From assembly GCF_022024035.1 (NCBI RefSeq), contig NZ_CP091787.1:1922001-1986000 (forward strand): 64,000 bases of DNA, written 5' to 3'. Positions 8,984 through 17,139 of this stretch are shown here, piece by piece. Origin of the DNA: Prevotella sp. E13-17. Its GTDB lineage: Bacteria > Bacteroidota > Bacteroidia > Bacteroidales > Bacteroidaceae. A program made the translations under genes and the position numbers. The notes under the pieces were generated by a model. That model saw only the letters and a list, made by a program, of their open reading frames with translations. It did no database searches and was not told the DNA's origin. Numbering within the stretch: position 1 is the stretch's first letter; every line of letters starts with the position of its first letter.

Positions 8984-9592
8984 TTATGCTCCTTGAACTC
9001 GATGATCGGGGCTGATGATCCATCTGTAAAGGTTGCAACCCATAAAATTACCCAAGACTTCAACAACATAAATCGTTACCAAATTGCCGTCAATAAACTT
9101 TGGAATAGCTAAGAAATAGAAAGCGTCGGCAATGGAATGAGTAAAGCCACAGAGGATAAACACCGGAACACCAAACAGCAAAGGCAGGAACTTGCCGCTT
9201 CGACCAAATTGAACTGCGGTCGTCATGATAAAGCCACAACCTATGGCTAACAAAAAGCATGCTAAGGGCCCCTTATCCAAACGCGACTGGACGATAAGTT
9301 CTGCAGGCGGCAATATGTCGGGCTGAGCATAGGCAAAGACCATTGAACACAGACCGCAGGCGAGAACATTACCCATCACCACGAGCGACAACATGCCCCA
9401 GTCGCCTTTTGCCCGAATAAAACCTGCTGTGCCAGTATAAAGTTTCAACTGATAATGGAGAACTGCGAGAAGACCGAAAGAGAATAGAACTGCCCCGGAT
9501 ACACCACCTACTCGGAGGTTGACTATACAACCCACAGAAATACAGAGACCCGCAAGAAATGCTGAACGTAAAATGGATAATGGTTGATTCAT
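8984..9592 (-). CDS. Formate/nitrite transporter family protein
   Basis: A 202-residue polytopic membrane protein of the FNT channel family, which moves small monovalent anions such as formate or nitrite. It begins directly at the first helix (LRSAFLAGLCISVGCIVNL) and keeps the central histidine motif CGFTHSIADAFYFL near 155-168, a GN motif (VVMGNVLACGL), and a late LGNFMGCNLYRW segment. It is shorter than typical FNT proteins (about 260-280). The ATG at 9592 is the first plausible start: a -7 box (TAccTTTG, 9598-9605) ends only 5 nt before it, so the mRNA may have almost no leader. Confidence 0.85.
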   Translation of the reverse strand: MNQPLSILRSAFLAGLCISVGCIVNLRVGGVSGAVLFSFGLLAVLHYQLKLYTGTAGFIRAKGDWGMLSLVVMGNVLACGLCSMVFAYAQPDILPPAELIVQSRLDKGPLACFLLAIGCGFIMTTAVQFGRSGKFLPLLFGVPVFILCGFTHSIADAFYFLAIPKFIDGNLVTIYVVEVLGNFMGCNLYRWIISPDHRVQGA

Positions 9593-9597
9593 GAGTG

Positions 9598-9605
9598 CAA
9601 AGGTA
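9598..9605 (-). promoter_or_regulatory. -7 box of the FNT transporter gene
   Basis: TAccTTTG then CACTC and the ATG, so transcription would start within a few bases of the start codon. No clean -33 TTTG at 20 bp spacing. Confidence 0.5.
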
Positions 9606-9652
9606 CTAAATATTCTACAAATACATAGCACCTTTGCACAGAAAAACCGATA

Positions 9653-9739
9653 TTACTCCTCGAATGAAACGTTTTGTTGTGCCATTGCACTAAACATACA
9701 TGCTGATGCAAGTAGGCAAATAACTAATAGCCTTTTCAT
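9653..9739 (-). CDS. Putative 28-residue secreted peptide or truncated gene
   Basis: A complete short frame on the minus strand. It begins MKRLLVICLLASACMFSAMA, a nearly ideal signal peptide with charged start, hydrophobic core and AMA cleavage site, then the tail QQNVSFEE and TAA. Upstream is the AT-rich stretch common before Bacteroidetes starts. It may be a tiny secreted peptide, a leader, or the stump of a deleted secreted-protein gene; no homologue is recognised. Confidence 0.4.
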   Translation of the reverse strand: MKRLLVICLLASACMFSAMAQQNVSFEE

Positions 9740-9837
9740 TGTTAGATTAATCATTTATTTATTTTCCTTGGTTCACACATATATATATCATACAAACGCA
9801 CGAACATATTAATATATTGTGTGGAAGGGAAGCGAAT

Positions 9838-9871
9838 AAAAAAAAGTGGTTGATCATCACTGACCAACCAC
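9838..9871 (-). terminator. Terminator of the flavodoxin operon
   Basis: GTGGTTG (9846-9852) pairs with CAACCAC (9865-9871), followed on the minus strand by T8. Confidence 0.85.
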
Positions 9872-9919
9872 AAACTAATACTAAACTAAACAAATACTTT
9901 ATGAATTAATGCTATTGAT

Positions 9920-10414
9920 TTACAATTCAGGGGTAATAGCAGATAACCAGGTTTCTATGCGCGTGTCGGTTTTATCGTCCTCATTGATATCGTCAAGGGG
10001 AAGACCCACAAACTTGCCATCAACAACAGCTTCAGAATCATCGAAGTCGTAGCCATCTGTATCGACGCTGCCTACGAACTTTGCCCCACTATCTTTGATG
10101 CCATTGTAGAGTTGTCCCATGCCCCCCACAAAGGTGTCGCCATAGGAAGCACAGTCGCCACAACCAAATAGAGCGATGGTCTTATGGCTAAGGTCTGAAT
10201 TCTGCAGAATCTTCAGCCCATCGTACCAGTCGTCCTGTAGCTCGCCTGCACCCCATGTTGAAGTACCAAGAATAAGGTTGCTATTGGCAGCAACAACATC
10301 AGCTGAGAGTTCTTGCACGTTCAAAGCCGAGCATCCTAGTTTCGAGGCAATCTTCTCGGCAAGGGCCTCACATGTTCCTGTTGAGGAACCGTAGATTACA
10401 ATTGTAGTGTTCAT
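9920..10414 (-). CDS. fldA: Flavodoxin (long-chain type)
   Basis: A 164-residue cytosolic FMN electron carrier. The phosphate loop is GSSTGTCEALA (9-19), followed by the FMN loops TSTWGAGELQDDWYD (about 51-65) and GCGDCASYGDTF (about 84-95). The extra segment near 120-140 and the length mark the long-chain class. It lies directly after the DUF2023 gene, the usual Bacteroidales arrangement, and ends in a strong terminator. Confidence 0.95.
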   Translation of the reverse strand: MNTTIVIYGSSTGTCEALAEKIASKLGCSALNVQELSADVVAANSNLILGTSTWGAGELQDDWYDGLKILQNSDLSHKTIALFGCGDCASYGDTFVGGMGQLYNGIKDSGAKFVGSVDTDGYDFDDSEAVVDGKFVGLPLDDINEDDKTDTRIETWLSAITPEL

Positions 10415-10439
10415 ACTTTATTTTTACTATTTATTATGG

Positions 10440-10808
10440 TTAATTCTTACTGACACAAGGCTGCTTGCACTTACGTTGACAATACCTTTGACACTGTGCA
10501 CAGATGTCGTAGCCAAGCATTGCACCAAGAATAAAATCTTCTTCGGGAGAAAGTTGATTGAGTGGACGCGTGACAATGAGGCGGATAGCCTCGAGACACT
10601 CGCGACGACCAAAATACATATTTAAATTTTGGCGACCCACGGGCTGCAAGACATAGGGAATGCCTTGACTCTCAAGGCGCTGCACAGCCTGCTCTCCAAA
10701 CTTCTTGTTGCAGGTAAACAATACCATCTGCCGAACACCTTTGTTCAGCTCGTAGATGTGGTTCATCAACACCTTCATCTCTGTGGAAATTGTTGTTTTT
10801 GTTTTCAT
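10440..10808 (-). CDS. DUF2023 family protein
   Basis: A 122-residue small protein with the DUF2023 opening (MKVLMNHIYELNKGVRQMVL) and a cysteine-rich C-terminus (CAQCQRYCQRKCKQPC). The family is found beside flavodoxin and may modulate it or bind metal through the cysteines; both ideas are inference. The start at 10808 (MKTKTT) lies 5 nt after a -7 box, so the transcript would be nearly leaderless. An internal alternative is MKVLMNHIYE. Confidence 0.8.
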   Translation of the reverse strand: MKTKTTISTEMKVLMNHIYELNKGVRQMVLFTCNKKFGEQAVQRLESQGIPYVLQPVGRQNLNMYFGRRECLEAIRLIVTRPLNQLSPEEDFILGAMLGYDICAQCQRYCQRKCKQPCVSKN

Positions 10809-10813
10809 CGGTG

Positions 10814-10821
10814 CAAAGGTA
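10814..10821 (-). promoter_or_regulatory. -7 box of the DUF2023-flavodoxin operon
   Basis: TAccTTTG then CACCG and ATG; an ATTG lies about 20 nt upstream as the -33 element. Same 5-nt spacing to the ATG as in the FNT gene. Confidence 0.6.
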
Positions 10822-10950
10822 CGACAGAATGTCAATATACACAATACCTAAATCATGGGGTTTGATTTTCCACATACTTGACACACAGAACAAAAACAGA
10901 TTAATAAAAAGTAGGTATTGGGGGCTAAAACTAAAAATCTTCACAATTTA

Positions 10951-11062
10951 ACAGATAAAAACTGGTGATATCTGTTTAATTATTAGTATATTTGCAAAAT
11001 AATCAAAATGGCCAAGACCTTTTTGACAAACAGAGTAAATATCAACTTGATAGCAGATATCA
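10951..11062 (+). promoter_or_regulatory. Nitroreductase promoter with repeated CAGATA half-sites
   Basis: The -7 box TAtaTTTG is at 10987-10994. ACAGATA (10951-10957) and TATCTGT (10969-10975) form an inverted repeat over the -33 region. CAGATATCA (11054-11062) in the leader is the reverse complement of TGATATCTG (10966-10974). This layout fits operator sites or a leader hairpin. Confidence 0.45.
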
Positions 11063-11087
11063 ATTATTAAATAATAGATTAAGTATT

Positions 11088-11585
11088 ATGACACTATTAG
11101 ACTTAGTAAGAAAAAGGTATAGCTGCAGAAGCTATAAAGAGGAAAATGTGGAACAAGAAAAGCTTGAATACGTGATGGAATGCGTGCGTATGGCTCCGTC
11201 AGCAGTGAACAAACAGCCATGGATGTTTCGCATCATAACGAACGAGGAGGAAAAGATAAAGCTGAGAGAGTGCTACCGAGGCAGTTGGTTTGGTTCGGCA
11301 CCAGTGTATATCATCTGTAGCATCTTGCATGATCAGGAATGGGTGCGAAGAGACGGCAAACACCATGGCGACATCGATATCGCAATTGCTGTTGAGCATC
11401 TTTGCCTGGCAGCAACAGAGCAAGGACTGGGCACCTGCTGGGTATGCAACTTTGATGCTGAGAAATGCAAGCAGTTGTTTCAACTAGACGAGAACGAAGA
11501 GCCAGCAGTACTCATTCCCATTGGCTATCCTGCCGATGAGCCAAACGAGAAGATTCGAAAAAACATGAATGAGATATTGAAATAA
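11088..11585 (+). CDS. Nitroreductase family protein
   Basis: A 165-residue FMN-dependent oxidoreductase. The N-terminal FMN contacts RKRYSCRSY and MAPSAVNKQPW (about 32-42) and the later EQGLGTCWVCNFD and IPIGYPADEP segments are typical. The physiological substrate cannot be read. The ATG at 11088 is preferred because the frame upstream passes through the -7 box at 10987-10994. It is monocistronic. Confidence 0.9.
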   Translation: MTLLDLVRKRYSCRSYKEENVEQEKLEYVMECVRMAPSAVNKQPWMFRIITNEEEKIKLRECYRGSWFGSAPVYIICSILHDQEWVRRDGKHHGDIDIAIAVEHLCLAATEQGLGTCWVCNFDAEKCKQLFQLDENEEPAVLIPIGYPADEPNEKIRKNMNEILK

Positions 11586-11619
11586 CACGCCGCACGTGTT
11601 ATAATAGCCAAATTACGAT

Positions 11620-11655
11620 AAGGAGGGTGTGTTCACGTGTTGGCACATCCTCTTT
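11620..11655 (+). terminator. Imperfect hairpin after the nitroreductase gene
   Basis: A 12-bp stem with two G-T pairs: AAGGAGGGTGTG (11620-11631) with CACATCCTCTTT (11644-11655). There is no long T tract, so termination strength is uncertain. Confidence 0.5.
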
Positions 11656-11710
11656 AAAGTTATAACAGATTAAGTTTGGTGTTGCAATGCGTAGATTTCC
11701 AAGTGCATGT

Positions 11711-11977
11711 AGAGTTTAGAACAACCTTTTCTGAGCTCTAAAAGGAGACGTTTTAAAGTATAGAAGAGGCGTTTCTAAAGTATAGAACCAAAGCGATTGT
11801 TCCTGTTTTAGCCCCTGGACGCCCTACTTTTAGCCCCTGAATGAACCGTTTTTAGGGGCTGGATCGACCCTATCCAGGGGCTATACACACCACTTTCAGG
11901 GGCTGGACGGACATCAAAAGTAAAGCAATAACAACGCAAGAGTGAAACAATAACATGACGAAAGTAAAACCATGACA
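11711..11977. repeat. 22-bp-period degenerate repeat array (array 1)
   Basis: A non-coding array between convergent units (nitroreductase and tRNA-Lys). Unit cores recur every 22 bp. TTTAGAA/TATAGAA-type cores start at 11715, 11737, 11759 and 11781. After a 4-bp phase shift, AGCCCCTG cores start at 11810 and 11832, AGGGGCT cores (their inverse) at 11854, 11876 and 11898, and GTAAAGCAATAAC-type cores at 11920, 11942 and 11964. Sequence between cores is not conserved. It is not a CRISPR: units differ and spacers are only about 8-12 bp. Function unknown; the counterpart is at 30977-31165. Confidence 0.8.
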
Positions 11978-12037
11978 ATACTAAATCGCTCCAATCGTCA
12001 CGAAGACACACAGCCTTTTTGATTCTCTATTATAACA

Positions 12038-12068
12038 AATAAAAAAGCAGACCTTAAAAGTCTGCTTT
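12038..12068 (-). terminator. Terminator of the tRNA-Lys operon
   Basis: AAAGCAGAC (12044-12052) pairs with GTCTGCTTT (12060-12068), with a T-rich tail on the minus strand. Confidence 0.85.
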
Positions 12069-12073
12069 CTCTG

Positions 12074-12146
12074 TACACCCGCAGGGGTTCGAACCCTGGA
12101 CACCCTGATTAAGAGTCAGGTGCTCTACCAACTGAGCTACGGGTGC
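12074..12146 (-). tRNA. tRNA-Lys (anticodon CTT), copy 2
   Basis: A 73-nt cloverleaf: anticodon stem CCTGA/TCAGG with loop CTCTTAA, T arm CAGGGTTCGAACCCCTG. It is identical to the copy at 12174-12246, exactly 100 bp away. Confidence 0.97.
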
Positions 12147-12173
12147 ATAACTTAAACGTTTTCCTATCGGTTG

Positions 12174-12246
12174 TACACCCGCAGGGGTTCGAACCCTGGA
12201 CACCCTGATTAAGAGTCAGGTGCTCTACCAACTGAGCTACGGGTGC
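12174..12246 (-). tRNA. tRNA-Lys (anticodon CTT), copy 1
   Basis: Same sequence as the tRNA at 12074-12146, a recent tandem duplication. Both share the promoter at 12269-12300 and the terminator at 12038-12068. Confidence 0.97.
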
Positions 12247-12268
12247 AACGTTTATCGTTTTGCGGGTG

Positions 12269-12300
12269 CAAAGGTACACACTTTTTCTGATTCGACCAAA
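12269..12300 (-). promoter_or_regulatory. Promoter of the tRNA-Lys pair
   Basis: Minus-strand -33 TTTG (12297-12300), 20-nt spacer, -7 TAccTTTG (12269-12276). Confidence 0.8.
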
Positions 12301-12349
12301 CTTTTTGGCACTTTTTCTTTAAGAAAGTACTATTTTCCCCATTTTTATC

Positions 12350-13840
12350 TTATCTGGTGGCACGAAAGCCGTCCAAATTTTCATATTTGCGCCTCATCAT
12401 ACGCATATAGATGTTGCGCAGCCACCAAGGATGAGTCAGTGTGCATACCACCCCAACTGCTATCATTATAAGATAGGCTGTCGTCTCGTCAAACACAAGA
12501 AGCAGCACGGTAACCGACACTAAGGGAAGAAACATAGCCACCATCTCGATAATCATCTGTAGCCCATTCTCGACATTTCCTTTTCCCGTTATTTTCTGAT
12601 TCAAGGGAATCGTCTGCTTATTATATACAGCCAACTGAAAAAGAGTGCCATAAAGCAGTCCACTAGTAGTGGTTATATATGCCAACATCATGAGCCAAGT
12701 GAACTTGCCTTCAATGACGGCTGGAGTCATGATTAACAGGGGTACAATGAGGATTGCAACATGAAAATAGTATTTGGCACGTAGCAAGGCTAAGATATTC
12801 TCGCGATGTACCAACAACAGGTCTATATAATTGCCTTCGGGCGCCATAATCTTAACCAAGGTTGTCATGCCATAAAGAGCAAAACAATAATAGCACCAGA
12901 AGTTGCGCATCATAAAACTATCGTATATATCGGTATAGGCAACGAGTACCGATAAAACTATAATTAGCGTGAGACTCATAATGACACGAGAACGAACTGC
13001 CTTGTTTCGCATAATAGACTTGATCTCGAGTTTTAAGTATTCGCCTATCTGACCAAAACGATCAAGGAAGGCAAAGTTGAAGACACGTTTCATGTCGCTT
13101 TCCTTCTTTTGCATATTAGCCACCTCCTCATAGGCAAACCTAAACTGAAGAGCTCGGTTGATTGTAAAAAACAGCAATAATAATGACAGAGCAACAAGGG
13201 ACATCCACCCTGAACTACCCACCTTAACAAAAAAGTCAAGAACTGCATCACAGGTAGCATTATTATCACTTAACAACATCGGAACCAGATAGCCCCCATA
13301 CACTACGATGGGGAGAGCCCACCATAGCAGAGAACGACCTATGAGTGTACGCATCAAAAGGTACCACTGACTGTTTACTAACACCAAGAGCATTCCACTA
13401 ATCAGCACCCCAAGTGTAGCCAGAAATTCTGCACCACCAAAGAAAATAACAACACAATATGGCAAAAAGAGACTGAGCCACATCAGATTGTAACCACTCA
13501 GCAACGAACTGACAAGAAAATGCTCAATCACAGACAGACGAGGTAGAGGCAATAGCAGATAGGGAGTGACCAATACGGCTGGCGTCTGTTGCACCATGAA
13601 ACGCATGCCAAAATCTATCAGAAGGAAAATGGGAAGAACAGAAATAAGTAAACCAGGATGACCACTCTCATTGGCTGACATGGCAAGTATCGTGCCCAAC
13701 ATGATGAGATAGACCACCATGAATCCGGCGCCTAAATAAAGCATCACCTGAGCTACGACACTCTGTTCAAATGCAGGACTACGTCGATAACTCAGGCGAT
13801 TATTCTTTCTGAGGAGTAGAAAAAGTGACAGTCTATTCAT
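12350..13840 (-). CDS. DUF5687 integral membrane protein (ABC exporter permease-like)
   Basis: A 496-residue inner-membrane protein with about 12 hydrophobic helices. The segments FLLIDFGMRFMVQQTPAV and TPYLLLPLPRLSVIEHFL match the DUF5687 pattern; the family is generally considered the permease of an ABC transporter with a neighbouring ATPase gene. Here no ATPase follows: the next genes on the strand are tRNAs. Its start overlaps the LolA-like stop by one base, so the two are translationally coupled. Confidence 0.8.
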   Translation of the reverse strand: MNRLSLFLLLRKNNRLSYRRSPAFEQSVVAQVMLYLGAGFMVVYLIMLGTILAMSANESGHPGLLISVLPIFLLIDFGMRFMVQQTPAVLVTPYLLLPLPRLSVIEHFLVSSLLSGYNLMWLSLFLPYCVVIFFGGAEFLATLGVLISGMLLVLVNSQWYLLMRTLIGRSLLWWALPIVVYGGYLVPMLLSDNNATCDAVLDFFVKVGSSGWMSLVALSLLLLFFTINRALQFRFAYEEVANMQKKESDMKRVFNFAFLDRFGQIGEYLKLEIKSIMRNKAVRSRVIMSLTLIIVLSVLVAYTDIYDSFMMRNFWCYYCFALYGMTTLVKIMAPEGNYIDLLLVHRENILALLRAKYYFHVAILIVPLLIMTPAVIEGKFTWLMMLAYITTTSGLLYGTLFQLAVYNKQTIPLNQKITGKGNVENGLQMIIEMVAMFLPLVSVTVLLLVFDETTAYLIMIAVGVVCTLTHPWWLRNIYMRMMRRKYENLDGFRATR

Positions 13841-14448
13841 CAGCGTAAATCTATAACCTCTGCTGAGGGGAAATCTTTTGCATTAAAACGGAACTGCGCA
13901 TCGGCAATCTTGTCTTTCTTGAAATTACTGATAGTGAAGGTCGTCCACTTTGATTTCTGCAGCAACTTCACTTCGGTGGGCTGGAAACTCTTTTGATCTA
14001 CAGTGATAAACATCTCCTGAACCCGACGCTTTGCATCTTTGGCAGTAAGGTGGACACGATAGAAGCCCGATGATTTTGTCATTGTGTAGCTGAAGCCAGT
14101 CTTATACAGATTAATAAAATTATAAGGATTCAGCACCTGCAATTGTGACTCACTTGGAGTTGTGACATTGACCTCATCATTCTTATTCATATAGGTCCAC
14201 AGCGTCTTGCCGTCAAACCACATCTTAGATAAATTAGTAGAGGCCCGAAACATACGACCTTTCACTGCAATATCTCCACTTGTATGTCCATACTGTGCAC
14301 TCGTCATTTTGAAATGAGCTGATACACCATTCTTGTTGCTTACCACAGCTGCACACTTGTCGAGCACTTGCTTAGCTGTCTGCGCTGCGACATGTGTAAA
14401 CGTCATTTGTGATGCCAAAAGCATCATCACGAAAAACAATCTTTTCAT
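13840..14448 (-). CDS. LolA-like outer-membrane lipoprotein carrier
   Basis: A 202-residue periplasmic protein with a signal peptide (MKRLFFVMMLLASQMTFTHVAA) and the LolA-like fold sequence: AHFKMTSAQYGHTSGDIAVKG, MWFDGKTLWTYMNKNDEVNV and LNPYNFINLYKTGFSYTM. LolA shuttles lipoproteins from the inner to the outer membrane. It lies 95 bp downstream of ftsK, a common Bacteroidetes order, and overlaps the DUF5687 gene by one base. Confidence 0.88.
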   Translation of the reverse strand: MKRLFFVMMLLASQMTFTHVAAQTAKQVLDKCAAVVSNKNGVSAHFKMTSAQYGHTSGDIAVKGRMFRASTNLSKMWFDGKTLWTYMNKNDEVNVTTPSESQLQVLNPYNFINLYKTGFSYTMTKSSGFYRVHLTAKDAKRRVQEMFITVDQKSFQPTEVKLLQKSKWTTFTISNFKKDKIADAQFRFNAKDFPSAEVIDLR

Positions 14449-14543
14449 TATATCTCTCTTTTTATTGATTTGACGATTGAAAGTGACTATTGTTTAATGC
14501 CGATAGGTAAACTAAAGTAAAAAAACAGTCGAAATTTCCATTA

Positions 14544-17033
14544 TCATCTAATCTGACTCAACAGATTCTCAAGACTTACTTCGTCCTTTATCAGCACTTC
14601 ACGGGGCTTAGAACCATGAGCTGCACCAACAATGCCTGCTTTCTCCAGCTGGTCCATCAGTCGGCCTGCACGATTGTAGCCAATCGCAAACTTACGTTGA
14701 ATAAGGCTGGTTGAACCTTGTTGACTGCCAACAATCAAGCGAGCAGCATCTTCAAACATTGGATCGAGATGAGACAGGTCAGCATCGTTGGCACCTCCAC
14801 TCTCTTCACCATCACCAACGGGAGGTTCTGGCAGTTCATAAGGAGCAAGATATCCTTGCTGCTTAGCTATGAACTGATTGATACCGTCCACTTCCGGTGT
14901 ATCAACAAAAGCGCATTGTACGCGGATAGGATCGTTGCCCTGCAAATATAGCATATCTCCACGTCCAATTAACTGCTGAGCCCCCATACGGTCGAGGATG
15001 GTCTTTGAATCTATACCTTGTGACACCTTGAAAGCAATGCGCGCCGGGAAGTTGGCCTTAATAGTACCCGTAATAATATTAGTGGTAGGACGCTGTGTGG
15101 CAATGATCATGTGAATACCTACAGCGCGAGCCTTTTGGGCTATACGAGCGATGGGCAGTTCTATTTCTTTGCCTGCGGTCATTATCAAATCACCAAACTC
15201 ATCAATAACGACCACGATATAAGGCATAAACTTATGTCCCTTCTCTGGATTAAGCTTGCGTGCAATAAATTTACGGTTGTAATCCTTAATATTTCTCTCA
15301 CCTGCAGCCATAAGTAACTCATATCGGGCATCCATCTCTACGCAGAGTGACTGCAACGTACGAACCACCTTAGAGGTATCGGTAATAATGGGGTCGTCGG
15401 CTTGTTCGGGCAATGCTGCCAAAAAATGCTTTGATATCGTACGGTAGATACTGAATTCAACCATCTTAGGGTCAACCAGTACGATTTTCATCTCGGCAGG
15501 ATGCTTTTTGTAGAGTAAAGATGTCAAGATTGCATTCAATCCAACTGACTTACCCTGACCAGTGGCACCAGCTACCAAGAGGTGTGGAGCTTTGGTGAGG
15601 TCAAACATAAAAACCTCATTGGTAATGGTCTTACCCATAGCACAAGGGAGCTCCATGGTAGATTCCTGAAATTTCTTGGAGTTCAAGATGGATTCCATCG
15701 ACACGATGTTCTGTTTGGCATTAGGCACCTCAATACCAATAGTACCTTTACCTGGAATAGGCGCAATGATACGAATGCCGAGGGCAGCAAGACTCAATGC
15801 AATATCGTCCTCAAGATTTCTAATACGCGAAATCTTCACGCCCGATGCTGGTGTTATCTCGTACAACGTGATGGTAGGACCGACGGTGGCCTTGATGGAA
15901 CTAATCTCTACACCAAAGCTACGCAACACGTCAACAATGCGATTCTTGTTGCGATTCTGTTCTTCCATATCAATATATGGTTTTCCATCGCTCTCATAAA
16001 CTTTCAACAGATCGAGTGTCGGATAATGATAGTTCTCCAAATCACGCTTAGGATCATAGGGCTCCATCTCTTCTACATTTACCAAAGCGCCTTCTGCCTT
16101 GTCATCAGCTTCGCCCGTATTAATATCAATGATAATATCATCGTTGCTATTCTCATTTTCATTTGCAGGAACCTGAACGGCCGGTTCTTCGTCATTGAAA
16201 CCTATAGGAGTAGCAGGGATTTCGGGTTCAACACTTCTCAAATTATCATCCTTGAATTCTACTGTTTCAGAAATGGGGTCATCGAACACCTCTGGATCTT
16301 CCACGATATTAAGATGTCCATTAGCGTTATTGGCATTAGCATCATCAGATGAATTAATCGTGAAGGGTACATTCTTGGGGATTAGTGTCAACGGATTCAG
16401 CACCTTCCTCAAAATAATGATTGTTTCACTACTTACATATATAAAGAAGAGCAAGGCAATGCAAATCATAATGGCAGCTAAGCCCGGCATACCGACAAAT
16501 CCTTCTATCATCTTGCCTGCCCATAGACCATGACCTCCGCCAAGATTGAAGTGCAAATCAGGAACAACAGGCGAGACAAACATTGCCAAAGAAACTGACG
16601 TCCACAGCATGAGTAGCATCAAGCAGAAGAACCACTTAATAAGTTTTGCTTGATAAGCCTTCATCAATCTCAACGAAACCAAAAACAGGAATACTGGAAT
16701 ACAGAAAGCAGAGACACCAAAACAATGGCTCATAAAAAAATAAGCTGACTTGGCACCTAGTGAACCGCAGGCGTTACGAAATTCGCCATTCTGATTAGCC
16801 ATCTCGCCAGGATTGGTATCTTCAATAATACTTTGATCAAATTGTCCAGTGGTAAAGTATGATATAAAGGCCCAGATTAGAAAAACAGATACTGCGAAGA
16901 GCAGCATACCTAATACAAAGTGCAAACGCTCGTTTTGAAATATCTGTTTAAAACTACTTAAACCTATCGACTCCATCAATGATGGTGCTTGTGTCTTGGT
17001 GCTCCTACCGTTTCTTGTGGTTTTCTTAGCCAT
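14544..17033 (-). CDS. ftsK: DNA translocase FtsK/SpoIIIE
   Basis: An 829-residue septal DNA pump. Four membrane helices lie in residues 35-205, then an acidic linker, the alpha domain from about 330, Walker A AGATGQGKS (about 484-492), Walker B YIVVVIDEFGDLIM (about 597-610), and the C-terminal winged-helix gamma domain (SLIQRKFAIGYNRAGRLMDQ). The length is normal for Bacteroidetes, with a shorter linker than in E. coli. Divergent from the exonuclease gene; its -7 box is at 17061-17068. Confidence 0.97.
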   Translation of the reverse strand: MAKKTTRNGRSTKTQAPSLMESIGLSSFKQIFQNERLHFVLGMLLFAVSVFLIWAFISYFTTGQFDQSIIEDTNPGEMANQNGEFRNACGSLGAKSAYFFMSHCFGVSAFCIPVFLFLVSLRLMKAYQAKLIKWFFCLMLLMLWTSVSLAMFVSPVVPDLHFNLGGGHGLWAGKMIEGFVGMPGLAAIMICIALLFFIYVSSETIIILRKVLNPLTLIPKNVPFTINSSDDANANNANGHLNIVEDPEVFDDPISETVEFKDDNLRSVEPEIPATPIGFNDEEPAVQVPANENENSNDDIIIDINTGEADDKAEGALVNVEEMEPYDPKRDLENYHYPTLDLLKVYESDGKPYIDMEEQNRNKNRIVDVLRSFGVEISSIKATVGPTITLYEITPASGVKISRIRNLEDDIALSLAALGIRIIAPIPGKGTIGIEVPNAKQNIVSMESILNSKKFQESTMELPCAMGKTITNEVFMFDLTKAPHLLVAGATGQGKSVGLNAILTSLLYKKHPAEMKIVLVDPKMVEFSIYRTISKHFLAALPEQADDPIITDTSKVVRTLQSLCVEMDARYELLMAAGERNIKDYNRKFIARKLNPEKGHKFMPYIVVVIDEFGDLIMTAGKEIELPIARIAQKARAVGIHMIIATQRPTTNIITGTIKANFPARIAFKVSQGIDSKTILDRMGAQQLIGRGDMLYLQGNDPIRVQCAFVDTPEVDGINQFIAKQQGYLAPYELPEPPVGDGEESGGANDADLSHLDPMFEDAARLIVGSQQGSTSLIQRKFAIGYNRAGRLMDQLEKAGIVGAAHGSKPREVLIKDEVSLENLLSQIR

Positions 17034-17060
17034 TCTATTTGGTCATTCGTTAATTCAGTG

Positions 17061-17119
17061 CAAAATTAGTGGAAAAATTCCACATTAAGTCAAAAAATCG
17101 CTTTTTTTTTGTATTTTTG
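17061..17119. promoter_or_regulatory. Divergent promoters for ftsK and the exonuclease operon
   Basis: Minus strand: TAatTTTG at 17061-17068 for ftsK, with TTTG 22 nt upstream. Plus strand: TAttTTTG at 17112-17119 for the exonuclease-rlmI-tilS operon. Confidence 0.6.
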
Positions 17120-17139
17120 CACCGCAAAAGAACAATGTG

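Larger units (their letters stand above)
9593..9919. other. Intergenic region between FNT and flavodoxin genes
   Basis: It holds the FNT promoter, the 28-residue frame at 9653-9739, an AT-rich stretch (9740-9837) with no recognisable element, and the flavodoxin terminator. No other gene is seen. Confidence 0.6.
11586..12037. other. Gene-free convergent gap
   Basis: It contains the imperfect hairpin at 11620-11655 and the 22-bp array at 11711-11977. No supportable gene is seen on either strand. Confidence 0.75.

Noticed and set aside
11711..11977. CRISPR array
   Set aside because: The repeats are degenerate and of several families, spacing is 22 bp in total, and no cas genes are nearby.
12074..12246. 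The 100-bp tRNA-Lys duplication as an integration scar
   Set aside because: Both copies are complete and share one promoter and terminator, and no mobile genes lie between or beside them; simple tandem duplication is enough.
15582..16352. Long open frame on the plus strand inside ftsK
   Set aside because: Antisense shadow of a strongly conserved gene; the translated product shows no domain or start signal.
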